Made by a program: the position numbers and the translations under genes
Shown here: positions 1 through 23,100 of the stretch, piece by piece
How positions within the stretch are numbered: the stretch's first letter is position 1
Layout of the letters: every line of letters starts with the position of its first letter
Assembly (NCBI RefSeq): GCF_026213295.1
Contig: NC_079419.1
Coordinates: 13,542,527 to 13,606,526 of the forward strand
Direction of reading: 5' to 3'
Source of the DNA: Gadus chalcogrammus
Taxonomy: Eukaryota > Chordata > Actinopteri > Gadiformes > Gadidae
DNA length: 64,000 nucleotides
Notes under the pieces: generated by a model
Told to the model about the DNA's origin: nothing
Database searches by the model: none
The model's input: only the letters and a program-made list of their open reading frames with translations

Positions 1-2236
<2,236 letters not shown>

Positions 2237-2493
2237 CTTTGAAACTAATAATCGTTCAATGGACTTCTTTGGTTTACAATATATGGTTTGGTGGTGCAGA
2301 CAAAATATGACAGCGCCCCCTATTTGCGATACTTTATGAACAGCACAATTAAAATAGTGTTGAATGCATTCTATACAGTCTATAAATATATGGTTTAGTG
2401 CTGATATATATTCCCCTACGAAAATAAATAAAGACATATATAAAAAGAAATACCAAAAAGAAAAGCTTGCTGCAACACATTAACAACACACAA
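2237..2493 (-). promoter_or_regulatory. Probable psmb5 promoter / 5' UTR interval
   Basis: Inferred only from position: it is the whole interval between the psmb11 polyadenylation signal and the psmb5 start codon, both genes on the minus strand. It is AT-rich and I see no clear TATA box or CpG island. Confidence 0.35.
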
Positions 2494-2499
2494 TTTATT
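2494..2499 (-). other. Polyadenylation signal AATAAA for psmb11
   Basis: On the minus strand this hexamer is AATAAA, about 40 bases past the psmb11 stop codon. It leaves only about 250 bp between the likely psmb11 3' end and the psmb5 start codon, so the psmb5 promoter must be compact. Confidence 0.5.
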
Positions 2500-2539
2500 A
2501 ATAACTACCAAATAACAACAGGGTTCATAAAATAAAAAC

Positions 2540-3661
2540 TCAGTCAGTCTTTCTACATCTTTCCTCCACTATCTTCCCTATCTCCTCCTTTCGTGTGTAA
2601 TATTCCTCTTTCAGGTCCTCTCTGTCTCTGCGACTCCAACCCTTTTCCGTGATGTAAACGAGGTCCACGTTATTCCCAGAGTACGCGTCCCTGTGAGTGG
2701 CTCGGAAGACGGCCTCCCTGGCCAATGAGAAGGCCTCCTCTCGGCTCAGGGTCCACCTCAGGCCTCCATCCAGGATCCCGTAGGCGTACGGGGAGCCCGA
2801 CCCCACGGAGAACAGCTCCCCTTGCAGGCGGGCGCCATCGCTGCACACGTAGATCACCTTTGGGCCTTCTCTAGCTGTGGAGGAGGTGGAGGAGGTGGAG
2901 TAGGGCGAGGAAGAGGAGGAGGAGGAGGAAGAAGAGGAGGAGAGGCCAGACTGTTCAGAGACAGGACTCTGGGTCACGTGACCCGGAGCCGGAGACGTCC
3001 CTTCTATCCGACTCAGTGCTTGCGTTGCGGTTGCATCCCCGGATGACCCCGCCGAGCCCTGGTCCACTCCATCACGGGGACCTCCATTTGGTCCCTGGTC
3101 CCACCCACACAGGGTGAGGGCCACACACACATCCGTCCCTTTGAACGGATGCAGCATGAACGCCAGCAGCTTGGCGGTGCCACGCACCGACAGAACGCGG
3201 CCGTGGCGTAGCCGGTACAGCCGGATCTCGCGTTCCAGCGCCCGCGCCCACAGCACGCAGTCGGCGCCGCTGCCGGACGACGTGACCACCAGGTGGGAGT
3301 GGACGGGGATGATCTTGTGGACCTCGGGGCACGCCACGAGACCCCCGGCGCTGGCCCGGGTGTCGGCCGCCGCAATCACCCCGCCCTGGAAGACAAAGCC
3401 CAGGGTGGTGGTGCCGTGGGTCAGGGGGAAGGGCCGCCGGACCGTGGGCACCAGGCAGCGGGCGGCGGAGGCGGGAGGGAGGCTGAGGTGGAGCGGCGGT
3501 CCGTCGTCCTTGTTACTCAACTCCGATCTTCTCCGTCCAGAGTGGTGGTGTTTGGGGATGCCTGGGGTGGAGGAGGCTGGGTTTTGTAGAGGCGGAAGGA
3601 GAGATGCAGGAGTCCAAAGGTGTGGGTTGTTCCTGAAGCTGCAGAAGTCTTCTAACGCCAT
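2540..3661 (-). CDS. psmb11: Proteasome subunit beta type-11 (thymoproteasome beta5t), single exon
   Basis: Beta5t replaces beta5 in the cortical thymic epithelial thymoproteasome, which shapes CD8 T-cell selection (family knowledge). The intronless frame gives 373 aa from MALEDFC, matching the MALxDxC start of PSMB11; a Met 10 codons upstream is less likely. Thr1 is residue 84 ([10 protein letters not shown]). Asp17 ([10 protein letters not shown]) and Lys33 ([10 protein letters not shown]) keep exact spacing, and [11 protein letters not shown] and THRDAYSGN follow. Compared with the human protein there is an insertion of roughly 75 residues between CGWDQ and KVIYVCSDG, including an uninterrupted run of about 12 serines followed by Ser/Thr-rich sequence. 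It sits head-to-tail about 300 bp upstream of psmb5, the same neighbourhood as in mammals. Teleosts may carry more than one psmb11 copy, so the a/b suffix is left open. Confidence 0.93.
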   Translation of the reverse strand: MALEDFCSFRNNPHLWTPASLLPPLQNPASSTPGIPKHHHSGRRRSELSNKDDGPPLHLSLPPASAARCLVPTVRRPFPLTHGTTTLGFVFQGGVIAAADTRASAGGLVACPEVHKIIPVHSHLVVTSSGSGADCVLWARALEREIRLYRLRHGRVLSVRGTAKLLAFMLHPFKGTDVCVALTLCGWDQGPNGGPRDGVDQGSAGSSGDATATQALSRIEGTSPAPGHVTQSPVSEQSGLSSSSSSSSSSSSPYSTSSTSSTAREGPKVIYVCSDGARLQGELFSVGSGSPYAYGILDGGLRWTLSREEAFSLAREAVFRATHRDAYSGNNVDLVYITEKGWSRRDREDLKEEYYTRKEEIGKIVEERCRKTD

Positions 3662-3999
3662 GGCTGAGGAGATCGGGAAAGAGTACCTCAACTCACCAAA
3701 TAAGGTTATAGATCTAAAGTATTTTGTAAGAGTCAGTTGAGTGAGTCAGTCAAAAGCAAATATTCTTCAAGTTGTGAGTAACATCAAGGTCTTCTCGAAT
3801 GAACATGAATGTCTTCCCAGGAAACAATGTGGACATCCTCCAAGCTTGCCCTCTCTCTTTGCTTATTATCCATCAGATACCATACATCTCAGGTCAACGC
3901 CAAAGAGTGCAGGAACCATTTGACCTGAAATACCAGGCCTTTTATAGTGCTGTAAAACAATCCATCGTGAAAGATGCACACGCGAGCATACACACAAAC

Positions 4000-12362
<8,363 letters not shown>

Positions 12363-12972
12363 AGAGGCCACGCCCCCCCCCCCCTCCCCCCCTCCCTACG
12401 CAACCAATCCACCATCGGGAATCCACGGAGCCCCGGACGATGACATCATAACGTGGCAGTTGGGACTGTGTTGGAAAGCCTTTCCAATGGGCCTTGTTCA
12501 CCTAGCGGCCCTCTATGTTCTAAACCCAGGCGGCCGCTCGGTGAACGGGGCCAATAGTGTCCTCTTTTGTAATGGTTTTGGGTGGGATTTTACGTTGTAT
12601 TTGTTGGGTCACAGCGGTGAGGGAGCAGATGAAATGTGTTCTGGTTCAGACGCCAATTTAGTCGATAATATGCCAGTATTAACAACTGGTTGTTGGGTCA
12701 ATTTCCTGAGGGCATGGACTATCGTTCAACACCTGTGTGTGGTTCCCGCATTCAGTTATTTCTTTTTGTTAATTTTGCCCTTGTGTCAAAGCCCACCCCC
12801 CTCACCCCCTCAGTGGTTGAGGCCCACTCTGCCTTACGGGGTCCACATTGCTTAGCCTCAGATTTGAAGCACTTATCCCCCACTCAGAATGACTAGACAT
12901 TAGTTTGGGTCCCATTTTACATGTTGTTACTCCTGTTTTGGTATTTTCCACTGTTACTGTCTGGTCTGTATC

Positions 12973-12978
12973 AATAAA
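12973..12978 (+). other. Polyadenylation signal AATAAA for prmt5
   Basis: Canonical AATAAA about 610 bases past the prmt5 stop codon; the interval 12363-12972 is the probable 3' UTR. A 167-codon open frame across the stop region reads C-rich UTR and is not a gene. Confidence 0.65.
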
Positions 12979-12989
12979 AGTTACTACAT

Positions 12990-14020
12990 ATCCCCCGAAT
13001 ACATGGTTCACTGGTCCAAAGGTTTTTTGTCCATTTGCAGTTGTAATAAAACAAATTGCAGGAACTCATCACTATGAATGATTTTAAAGGATGACTCGTA
13101 TGATTTCTATTGGCAAATTTTGATTTGTCAATGTTTCACTGAATAGTATTTTATCATTGTCTCAGAATTGTTCTTCACCCACCGGAATGTTTTTGTCTTT
13201 TTTTTCTCATGTCTTTTCTTTTTATGATTGTCTTATTTCATTAATTTTTAACTGCTGCCATTTTGTCTCGAAAAGGTAATTTGACCGCAAGCAATTTTGC
13301 ATGGTAAAATAAAGGTAAAATAATCTCCAGGTCATTCCCGAGTTGTGCGAATAGCTTTGAAAGAGAAACACACTTGTGCGAATTTGCATGTAACTTGTCG
13401 AACATAATTGGATACACTAGGGGTCGCCGGAGCCATTATCTGAGTAGCCAGATACAGTCAAAGTGTTGGTCGCTATTGTTCCAACATGTCTCAGGTCTTA
13501 TTAGCGTTCTTCGCATATTTTTAAATGCAAGCTGAACTTTCAGCCATGTCTCGAAATCTTAAATGTCGTTTTTATTGAACATTCAAAAGTTGAATCCGGC
13601 ATGAATGGCTGACCAATATTATCCATGCCTTCCACTGCGTGTGCTAAATATATCATGAAATGGGTCAGGGAAAGCTTCACATAAAGATGCGATCACAAAC
13701 ACAGAACTGACAGATTGCAAAACTACAGTTGCCATGTCTGGTTTGGATTAAACTTTTTACATCAGATTTGTTGTGCAATAAGCATACGTCTAAAATGGGC
13801 CTTGTATTGCAAGTTCATAGGCCTACTTAAAATGTTGTTTTTGCTGAATTTAATGTAAAAAGCTTTTTGACATGCCAGTTTGGAAAATAGACCTGTCTCG
13901 TCTCTCTGCGTGAGGGGCGGGCCTTGATGTATTGACAATTCCCGGCGGCCTGATTGGCTGCAAATAACAAGCTTGTGTATTTCACGTTCATTTTCTCGTC
14001 GGGATTCATTTGGCATCTCG
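12990..14020. other. Intergenic stretch between prmt5 and slc7a8
   Basis: AT-rich sequence with no open frame I can support. The last part, about 13,900-14,050, is somewhat more GC-rich and may be the slc7a8 promoter. Confidence 0.4.
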
Positions 14021-14109
14021 ACCGTCCTGGTCAGCAGCAGGAAGTCGGTGGCAAAATGACGTCCGTAACTTAAGTTATAAATTCATCATCTAGTTCATGC
14101 AGTGAAGAG
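14020..14109 (+). other. slc7a8: Probable non-coding first exon of slc7a8
   Basis: A strong donor GAG/GTGAGTCG ends at 14109, and the coding exon is preceded by an acceptor TTTCTAG at 14691-14697, about 40 bases before the start codon. Together these suggest a 5' UTR exon here; its left boundary is a guess. Confidence 0.45.
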
Positions 14110-14738
14110 GTGAGTCGCAGTTTTTGTGTTGAATATAAGTTTTATTTAATTGTGACTCAAAGTGCAGCAGGTCCTTTGCGCTCATCGGGCTGGGATTGCA
14201 CGCACCCTTGTAACCCCCGAACCGGTAGCCTACGATTGATCCCCTCTACACCTGAACACGTAGGCGTTCATCCAACATAATGCGCTTCGTTAGAACGTGA
14301 CGCTGTTTTTTGGGGGGGATTTAACTTTAAAATAAATGACATTTATTTATTTTTGATGGACTTTTAATGATTGCAGTGGGAGTAGCTCTTTCATTCGAAT
14401 CCACCAAATAATTAATGCGGGGACTTGGTGTCCAAAAATGGCAACCACGCACCCGAACTGCACGTCGATCCAGTAGCCTAGTGGAAGCAACGTTATCGGG
14501 CTGTAATCCACTCTCTAAACGAGGACATTTTGAAACGGGTCTTGAAGTTTGGTCCTCCTGTCGCTATTTGGCGATTCACCTCTGGAAAAATGAAGGGCAC
14601 CTAAAGCAGCGGGGTTACAATAGACCTTTTATTCCACTCCTTGTTATTCGATATCCAGCCGTGCCCACGATCACCTGAGCAATTACCTGCTTTCTAGGTG
14701 CCAAAGGCGTTCACTGGTGGCTGTCAACATAAACGAAG

Positions 14739-17127
14739 ATGAGTGACGGACCGAGGAAGCGGGGTGCCAGCAGCTCCCACTCGGAAAGCGGGGACCCCAC
14801 GCCGGAGCCCGCCAAGGAATCAGGGGGAGGCGGTGTTGCTCTGAAGAAGGAGATCGGCTTGGTCAGCGCCTGTGGAATTATTGTTGGTCAGTTTTTAAGT
14901 TGGCCCTTTCTACTTCTGTCCCGGTTTCGTCATTCACCGTCCCACACCGGATAGCCCATTGTGTAGGGTTGAGCTTACCCTGTAACACAATCTAATGTTA
15001 TTGGAGCGGTGAAGCTTTGGGAAGAAGTGTCTTGCATTATTACATTTTTGTTAATCATAAACTTAAATTGGGAGAAAATGTGAATAAACTAGATAACTTA
15101 ATTTGATACATCTATATAGATATATAGGTAGGCCTACTTTAATAGATACAGCAATGTGTCAACATCACATGGTGCACTTAAACTGATCTGTGGACTAAAC
15201 GGCTTTCGACGCACGCCCTCCCGGCCTCACCACCATCACCGCAGCACACCATGCAGGCCGATACATTTAATCTCACTAATGTCCGTCCCCCCGTCACGTC
15301 TGTTGCTGACGCGATATTCACTGAATAGTGTTTTTCCTTTTAACATATGACCATGCAAGACTTCCATTTTCTGCTGACCCATGTGAAATAAATGGGGAGT
15401 GATAATTCAGATGGCGCGCGCGTCTGTGCGCGTGCATGGACAGCAACATAAAGGGTGTAAATCGTTTTCTGCACTCTAATTCCAAAGTAATTTTTTTTGC
15501 CGATAGTGGCTCTGTGTGACTTATTAAGGATCTCATCATGGTAATATTTAAGCCTACTTAATGAGCCAATTCAATTCAGCCTCCTAAATAGTTTGTATAC
15601 ACGACTAAGTGGCCTTTGTGTGCTTGTTGAAACTGAAATGTGCTTCATTGGTTGATCTGGATTGTTTGAGCCACCGACTGAGCCATCGTCAGTCAATCAC
15701 ACAGCGGCAGAAGTTGGTGTGCTGTATTGAAGCTGAGGTACAACAAGACCAGGGGTTTGGACTGCTGGCTGTCCCGTATAGAAAGGTAGAGGACGGACTT
15801 TGTGTCACGTCCCATACAGGAAGCTGACATTGTTCCGTCGTTCGTTAATTTTTCTGCCCTCCTTGCATTTTCCCACCAAAGGAAATGTTTTCCCCCCAGC
15901 CTCCGCCTGTTGAGTTTTCTGTTGGATGATGAGCTTTCGTAAAATCCAGCTCTTCCTGTTTTTTGAACGATTATGGAAGCCATATACCGGCAGGCAGATA
16001 TGGTACCTGTCCCAGTTCAAGCCTTTAAAAGGGACTGGATCCCGGTCTGGGTTGTAGTTCTTTTGTTTCTGTGTTGGATGCAAACCCAACAGTGAGGTAA
16101 AACCTCATCCGATTAGGGGGCGTGGTTTGAGTGGCCCTTGATTGCCCTATTTTTTTAGGGTGAAAGCCCTGTGTAGGGGATCAGGGTGGGTTTGAGTCCC
16201 TTTGTCTCGGGTGTCGAGACCCGACCTAGTTATTACAGTAGGTTAGAATCCCAGCAGGACAGAGGGTCGAGTCCCACTAATTGGTGCTGGGAAGTGGGTC
16301 TTTTGTAGTGTGTTATTGTCGCCCTCCTGCTTGTGAGTTCATATTATTGATCACTTGAGCGTGTAAATAGACGCGATGAATGGTGTTCTTGTACCAACGT
16401 CCCTCCTCCGTTCAATGTATGGATTTTCATTTGTCCCCCATGTTGCACATATTGCGACCCTCTTGCTGTCGGTTTCCCCAGAGAAGTGCTGCATAAACCT
16501 GGAAATAGCAGTGCATCTTCAAAGTAGTTGACGGTTACAAAATGTCCTTGAACAAACGTGACAATTTCCTTGTCTGGGTGTATCTTCTGGGCAATGAGAA
16601 TGAATCACATTGTGGTTCTTCCTTTTGCCTCCCTTGGCGGATGTTTAGCCAAAGCGACTTGGTGAATTCTGATTCATATCATCGTGGAGCAGGTGGGATT
16701 AGTTCTGCATTCTGTAGCCTTGTGAGACATTCCAGATATTGAATTTTGCGTTATGGATTGAATATCCGTCTGGCCTTGGCTGGGCAGCAATTGTTTCCAA
16801 ATATGGTCTGAGTTTAGCGGTTTGGGCATTTTGCTCAGGGATGCCTTTGGCAGACTGTAGCGGTTGGACAGCGGGCTTGGAACCTAGTGCCACTCAGTCT
16901 GGGCCAGGATGGTCTCAGGAGGTAGAGCCGGTTGCCTTTGTGTCGAGGTGTCCCTGAGCAAGACACCCCGATACTCACTGTCTCTCTGCATGGTCGACTC
17001 TGCCGTCGGTGTATGAATATTTGAATGCGAGGCATAATTCGCGCTTTTAAGGGACACCAGTCTGAAAAGCGCTGTATAACCGCAGTCAACATCCCAATCA
17101 TCCAGACAACCGAAGCCCACATTTGTG

Positions 17128-17161
<34 letters not shown>

Positions 17162-20100
17162 GAAAGTCTGTTCTGAAAATTGATTTAATGAAGTTGGTTT
17201 GTCCACCGTCTCCCAGGCAACATCATCGGGTCGGGGATCTTCGTGAGCCCCAAGGGGGTTCTGGAGAACGCGGGCTCCGTAGGCCTGGCCATCATTGTGT
17301 GGGTGGTGACGGGCGGCATCACCGCCATCGGAGCGCTCTGCTACGCCGAGCTGGGCGTCACCATCCCGAAGTCTGGGGGAGACTACTCCTACGTCAAGGA
17401 CATCTTCGGCGGCCTGGCGGGGTGAGGTGGAAGGCTTCAGCAAACGAATGGAGTTCCATTTCTCAAGGGGTCTGGGTCAGGTTTTATGATGAAATATAAT
17501 GGTGCACTGGGCTCTGGTGTGCGTGGGCACTCTCGATATACAGAACTAAGCTGCAAGCAATATAGTCAGATGGAATTAAGTAATGTGTTCAAGAATACTT
17601 ACATTTACAAGCATTACATTTGTGTTAAAGGAATTGTTTATATATTTATATTGAAATTTTAAAATATGAAACTGTTGGCGCTTTGTTACTTGGGTTGTGC
17701 TGCTTTTATATTCAACTATAGGTAGTCAACAAACGATTGGCCCTTCAGGGAACTCCGAACTTGGAAAGAGACGTTAAATTTGATGTTCCACACTCTGTTA
17801 CTGGCTGCACACCAGGCCGTAAATAAAGACGACTGGACAGCGGTAGTGTAGCGCTCTGTATACAAGCTCTGTCAAACTCCTGGCTCTGCCGCAACAAATG
17901 CCAGTTCATAAATTCAACCCACCTTTCAAAAGGAGACAAAGCATGCGCCTCATGAATGCCCCACCCCCCCCCCTTCACGCTGCTTTCCAACCCCATCCGC
18001 TATAAAAGATGCATGCGTGCTACATTCGACATTCTACACTGTTGCTCTTTATGGGCCATCACACATCTCAACAACACTCCTTCTGTGGGGCTGTTGTTCA
18101 GTCCCAGGCTTATTAGGTGTTCACACACAGCAGGACCTTCATGCACCACAGCACCAGAGTAACGAAGACCACCAACTAGGGGTACACACGTACGCTCATT
18201 AATTCACAAGCACCTTTGCATGCATGCTATCATTGATTGGGAGTCCACTGATGGAGACGGTACTTTGATTTTCGGTTATACATTTCAGTTTGGGACCACA
18301 TCCAGAACCCATTTCCCCGATTTCCCACCTGGTTTAATAAATCCCGTCTCATTAAATAATTATGCACGCTCCTTTCTCCGAGGTCTGCCTGTGCTCTGGT
18401 GCCATCTCTATCTTTCATCCGTGGTTCAGTGCAGAAGTATAATTTTAAATACAATGTTCAGACAAGAAATTACTTGGTTTCATGTGAGGGAGGGGGGGGG
18501 GAACATCTCAATTTAGCTGCAGCCTTGATACAAACAGATTTACAAGTTGGATACACTGCTGCAGAAACATAGTTTAAAGATTGGAGATCGCAGTAGCAAT
18601 TGGTATGAGAAATACAAGGTGTGTGTGCGTGTCCCCTCAGTGGGGCCACAAACAAATGGGTCGTTAAAGTCGCATGTTCTCACGAACACACTGGCGTGGG
18701 ACCCCGCCCATCCGTAACCATGGGCCCCCCCCCTCCGCCCCCCCCTCCCTCTCCAGGTTCCTGCGGCTGTGGATCGCCGTGCTGGTCATCTACCCCACCA
18801 ACCAGGCGGTCATCGCCCTCACATTCGCCAACTACATCCTCCAGCCCCTCTTCCCAAGCTGCCTGCCCCCCGACACCGCACTGCGTCTGCTAGCCGCCGT
18901 CTGCCTGCGTGAGTCGGCAAAACAAATGCACCCTTTTTCTGCGGTTTCAGACCAGTGGTTTAAAGCCCCGGAATTTAACCCACCCGCCGTGACTTGTTGT
19001 GGGTTTAATACGTTATCCCATCATTGATTGCGATCTGTTATGTTTGCTTTAGTTTTGAATCATTGGTCCCCGGCATATCCTCGATCCTAGACATTATATA
19101 AACATTGCTAATGACAATTTTCTTGATTGCTAATCGCAATGTTTACATAATTTCCTGGTAAATGTGACGTTGTCCATAATCAAACCACTTTAACTTGGTG
19201 TGCCTTGACTTTTGGGTTGCTCCTGGTGTGTCTAGGGTCTAAACAACATTGGGAACACCTGGTGTAGAGAATAGATGTAAAGTTTGGAATAAATGGGGGG
19301 GGGGTCAGGGTTGATGCAGTTAGACTGAAGTGGTATCTGGGGCATGGGGGTTCTCTCTCTGGAAGGCAGGTCTTTGGTCCGATGGGGCCCGGAGGCCTTG
19401 AGGAATAGGATTGCTTTGTCTTGTTCTTTTTACCGTGGAATGAGTTGTGGTCCTCCTGTTATTCCCTTGCCAGACAAGCCCCGGAGGCAACTCATAATTG
19501 TCTTGTATAAAGCTGTCACTCTCTCGGGCCGCTGCTCATGTGAAACTGATATCTGTTTGTTGCTAATATTACAGTAACCTGACAACGTCTTAGAATGATT
19601 CCTCATTGTGTGGGACACAATTGTGTGTGCATTTAGATTTTCTCACTTTTTTGGAGCTGTAACCAATTTAGATTTTCCCTTCCTGTTGCGATTTGAAAAT
19701 TCTAATTTTAGCACTAACTATACACAAGCCTTGAGGACTCTAAAGCCGTTGAGTATCTACGATCTGGAAGAAAATCAACTTCATTTAAATACTGCTAACA
19801 AACCACTGTTCTCCGGACTAGTCCGTTGGGATCCTGGAAACACAAACCCCTGCCAGGTCTGGAGCAAAAAGCGTGTTGATGTATCGCATCATGAAGGCCA
19901 TTTATGAAACGAATGCCTGTTTATGATCATAATATTGCATTGGCACTCATTGGTTGAACAGAATCGTTTTAAGCGTTGTCGGTTAAGTTGGTGTGAGGGT
20001 CTTGGGGCTCCGGGACCTTGTATGTTGTTCGGTAATTTGTAAAGATTCCCCCTCGATCTGCATTGGAATTTTGTTTACGGCTCCTGATGTTCCTGCCCTG

Positions 20101-23100
20101 GTTTGCCTCTCTGGCCAATAGCAGCGCGTGCTTGTTTTCGTAAGGCTTTTTCATGCTTGTTTTCGCGGGTTGGGAAGGGGAGTTTCAAGGTCATCTGAAT
20201 GTCAGGGGTTGGGTCCAATGCATTCACTCCGCCTTTATTTACCCTACTTGCATTGGTGGCGAGTTGCACGTCAGACCTGAAGTAAAATGCTCTTCTATAT
20301 AAAGAATCCAACGATTCATCATCCAAAATGTAAATAGGGGAAGGGAAAGCCATGTAATTGTGTTAAAGTTGTATTTGAGGTTGCTCTTGGTCTATATAAC
20401 TAAACATGCAAAGACGAACAAAGAGAATAGTTAAATCCGGACAACATGTAAATTCCTAGAATTTTAGGTTTAGAGTTGTGGATTACCAGATTAATTGTTT
20501 AATGCCATTGTTCTGTGTGCTGTGTTGGGGGTCTGTCTGCTGAGTGGGTGTGTTTGTGTGCAGTGTTGCTGACGTGGGTGAACTGCTTCAGCGTGCGCTG
20601 GGCCACCCGTGTCCAGGACATCTTCACGGCCGGGAAGCTTCTAGCCCTGGGCCTGATCATCATCATGGGCATCGTTCAGATCTGCAAAGGTATCTTCTGT
20701 CCTCCGTTCCCGATCTCCTGCAGCAGCGTTTCAATCATGCCATCGGTTGTCCCAAAAGCACATTCCAAGCTGCCCTCTTGGTAGTCCATCTTGATCAAGA
20801 ACTCTAGAATAACTGAGCAACCCGTTGTGGTTGTTCAGATTTTATGTATGCAAAAAAAAACGCCAAGATGGCTGCTTCACGTGAAGCCATCCTAGGGTCA
20901 TTCAGCAGACACTGTAATCCAGAGGGAGCTGCAGTGACTTGAGATACACGGGGGGCTTTCAGAGGCACAGGGGCTCGGCGCATTTTGCTCACGGATACGT
21001 TAGGACGAAGACGCCGGGGATGGAGCTGGGAGACCCAGCTCCCGAGCGACTACCCTGTCCGGCCCCTCTTGTGCTCTCTCTCTCCAGTCCCCACCATCTC
21101 ATCTCCATGTTAAATACTAGCTCCTTCATGTTTTCAACCAACAAGAGCTAATTCACTCCCTGAATCCCATCTTCCCTTATAAGCATGTAGGGAAGCGGAA
21201 ATACTTGTTGCAATATGAACCTCTAACACACTCAATTTATGCGTTTTAGTTAGTTTAGTGAAGAAGTATGATTTACCAGAGAGGTCATAGCTTTGGATGC
21301 TGTTAAACTTGTCAGAGAATTGCTCATGAGCACGGTATAGTTACCTTCTTGTACTTTTTGTAGAACATGGTGTTAAAGGAATCTCTTCAATGGATGTGGG
21401 TGGAGCTTCAGCTTCTATTCACCAAAATAAAAGCCAAGCCACAAGATGATACTTAAATCGCTGTTACAAACACCAATGTATGTTAATGTTGTAAGTACAT
21501 AGACCAAAACAGGAGTGGACAAGCCCAGTAAGCTAACGTGTTGACTCCAGGCTTTGTCACAGCACAGTAATTTACCTGCTAAACCGCTGCAAGACAAACG
21601 GCTCCAAGATAAGAGGGTGAGCTGGCACCTCCACCGTAAAGCCCTCCCCTCTGATCCCGGCGCACAGGATTTCCATGAACCCAACGTGAACGAGGGATTA
21701 TAGTCTCCTGTTCGTAATCCACAGGGACCCACTCCCTCCCTCCCCCAGGGAGCCCTACCCTCCTCCTCCCCCCCCCGCCCCTCCTCCACTCGCGATGCTC
21801 ACCATTACTGACTTAATCACCCGGGGTGTCAGACTGCCACAATGGCCGCTTGGAACGTGGGCCGGTTTTTCCTATACCTGCCTGGGATCTTCATGTGTGC
21901 GTGAATGTACTTGTTGGCTGCGCAACATAGGCGTTCCTGGAATCGACCCCCTCCGGTTTTAACATTCTTTTTTGGTCCAGTTGCACAACCTTTCCCTAAT
22001 ATTGTTTGGTCATGGTATATTTGTGTGCATACATGTTAGTCTGCCTTTGTTTGCATGGTTATACATTTAATGATTCTATAAATGATGCAATGTATACGAT
22101 TTCTACACTATCTAAAATCCAATATTCACATTTATGGTTGAAGTAGGAAAAATGTAAATACTGTTCTAATCACTGCAGAGTATTTGTTGCCCTCTGCTGT
22201 TGCCATGGCATCACAACGGAACAGAGTGTTAGCAGCATCAAAGGCTGTTGTGATGATGGAGCCACACGTCTCTCCCCAGGCCACTACTACTGGTTGGAGC
22301 CGGTGCATGCGTTCGAGACGTTCCGGGACTACGAAGTGGGGCTGATCGCCCTCTCCTTCCTGCAGGGCTCCTTCGCCTACGGAGGCTGGAACTTCCTCAA
22401 CTATGTGACGGAGGAGCTGGTGGACCCCTACAGGTGATGGAGGAGGCCCGGGGACCAGACGGAGTAGTGCACACAGCAAGTTGTATGTTCTGTGTTGTGT
22501 TGCATAACCAAGTGTAACCCTCCCACATTTGTGATTTGGGCTATGGTAGTTTTACATGAATCATCAGATGAGGTCCTCCCTTGGCTGCTGGGCAGGACAA
22601 TGTTAGGCTTTTCAACTATCCGCCATAAGGTGCTGGGTTTGAAACCCACTGTCCCCGCAGAGTATCTGGAAGGATCCCTACGCAACATCTACCTAGCTGT
22701 TCCACAACAACATGTCCTTATTGTGAGTGTGTGGATGATGGCTGGTTCAACCAGCCTCTACTGAGCCCTAGTTAGACTGATTGGACTGGGGCTGGGTGAG
22801 GATGGACGCCTGTTACACATTGATCAATCCGTGTGCACTGGTTAAACAAGCGCCACAAGCGCTATGATTCATTATCTACAAATGTCTACAATAAAGCAGT
22901 TTCCTTCATCACCAACCTGCGTGCTTTGTCTGTAAAAATAATAAAAGTCCCCTAGGTGGATACACAAAAAATATAGTTCCCTTTAGTGAGTAAATATTAA
23001 TTATCTCTCGGCTTTTCCAGGAACCTGCCCCGGGCCATCTTCATCTCCATCCCCCTGGTCACCTTCGTCTACGTGTTTGCCAACATCGCCTACATCACCG

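Noticed and set aside
3114..3740. 208-codon plus-strand frame
   Set aside because: It is antisense to psmb11, whose minus-strand frame has all beta5t catalytic residues.
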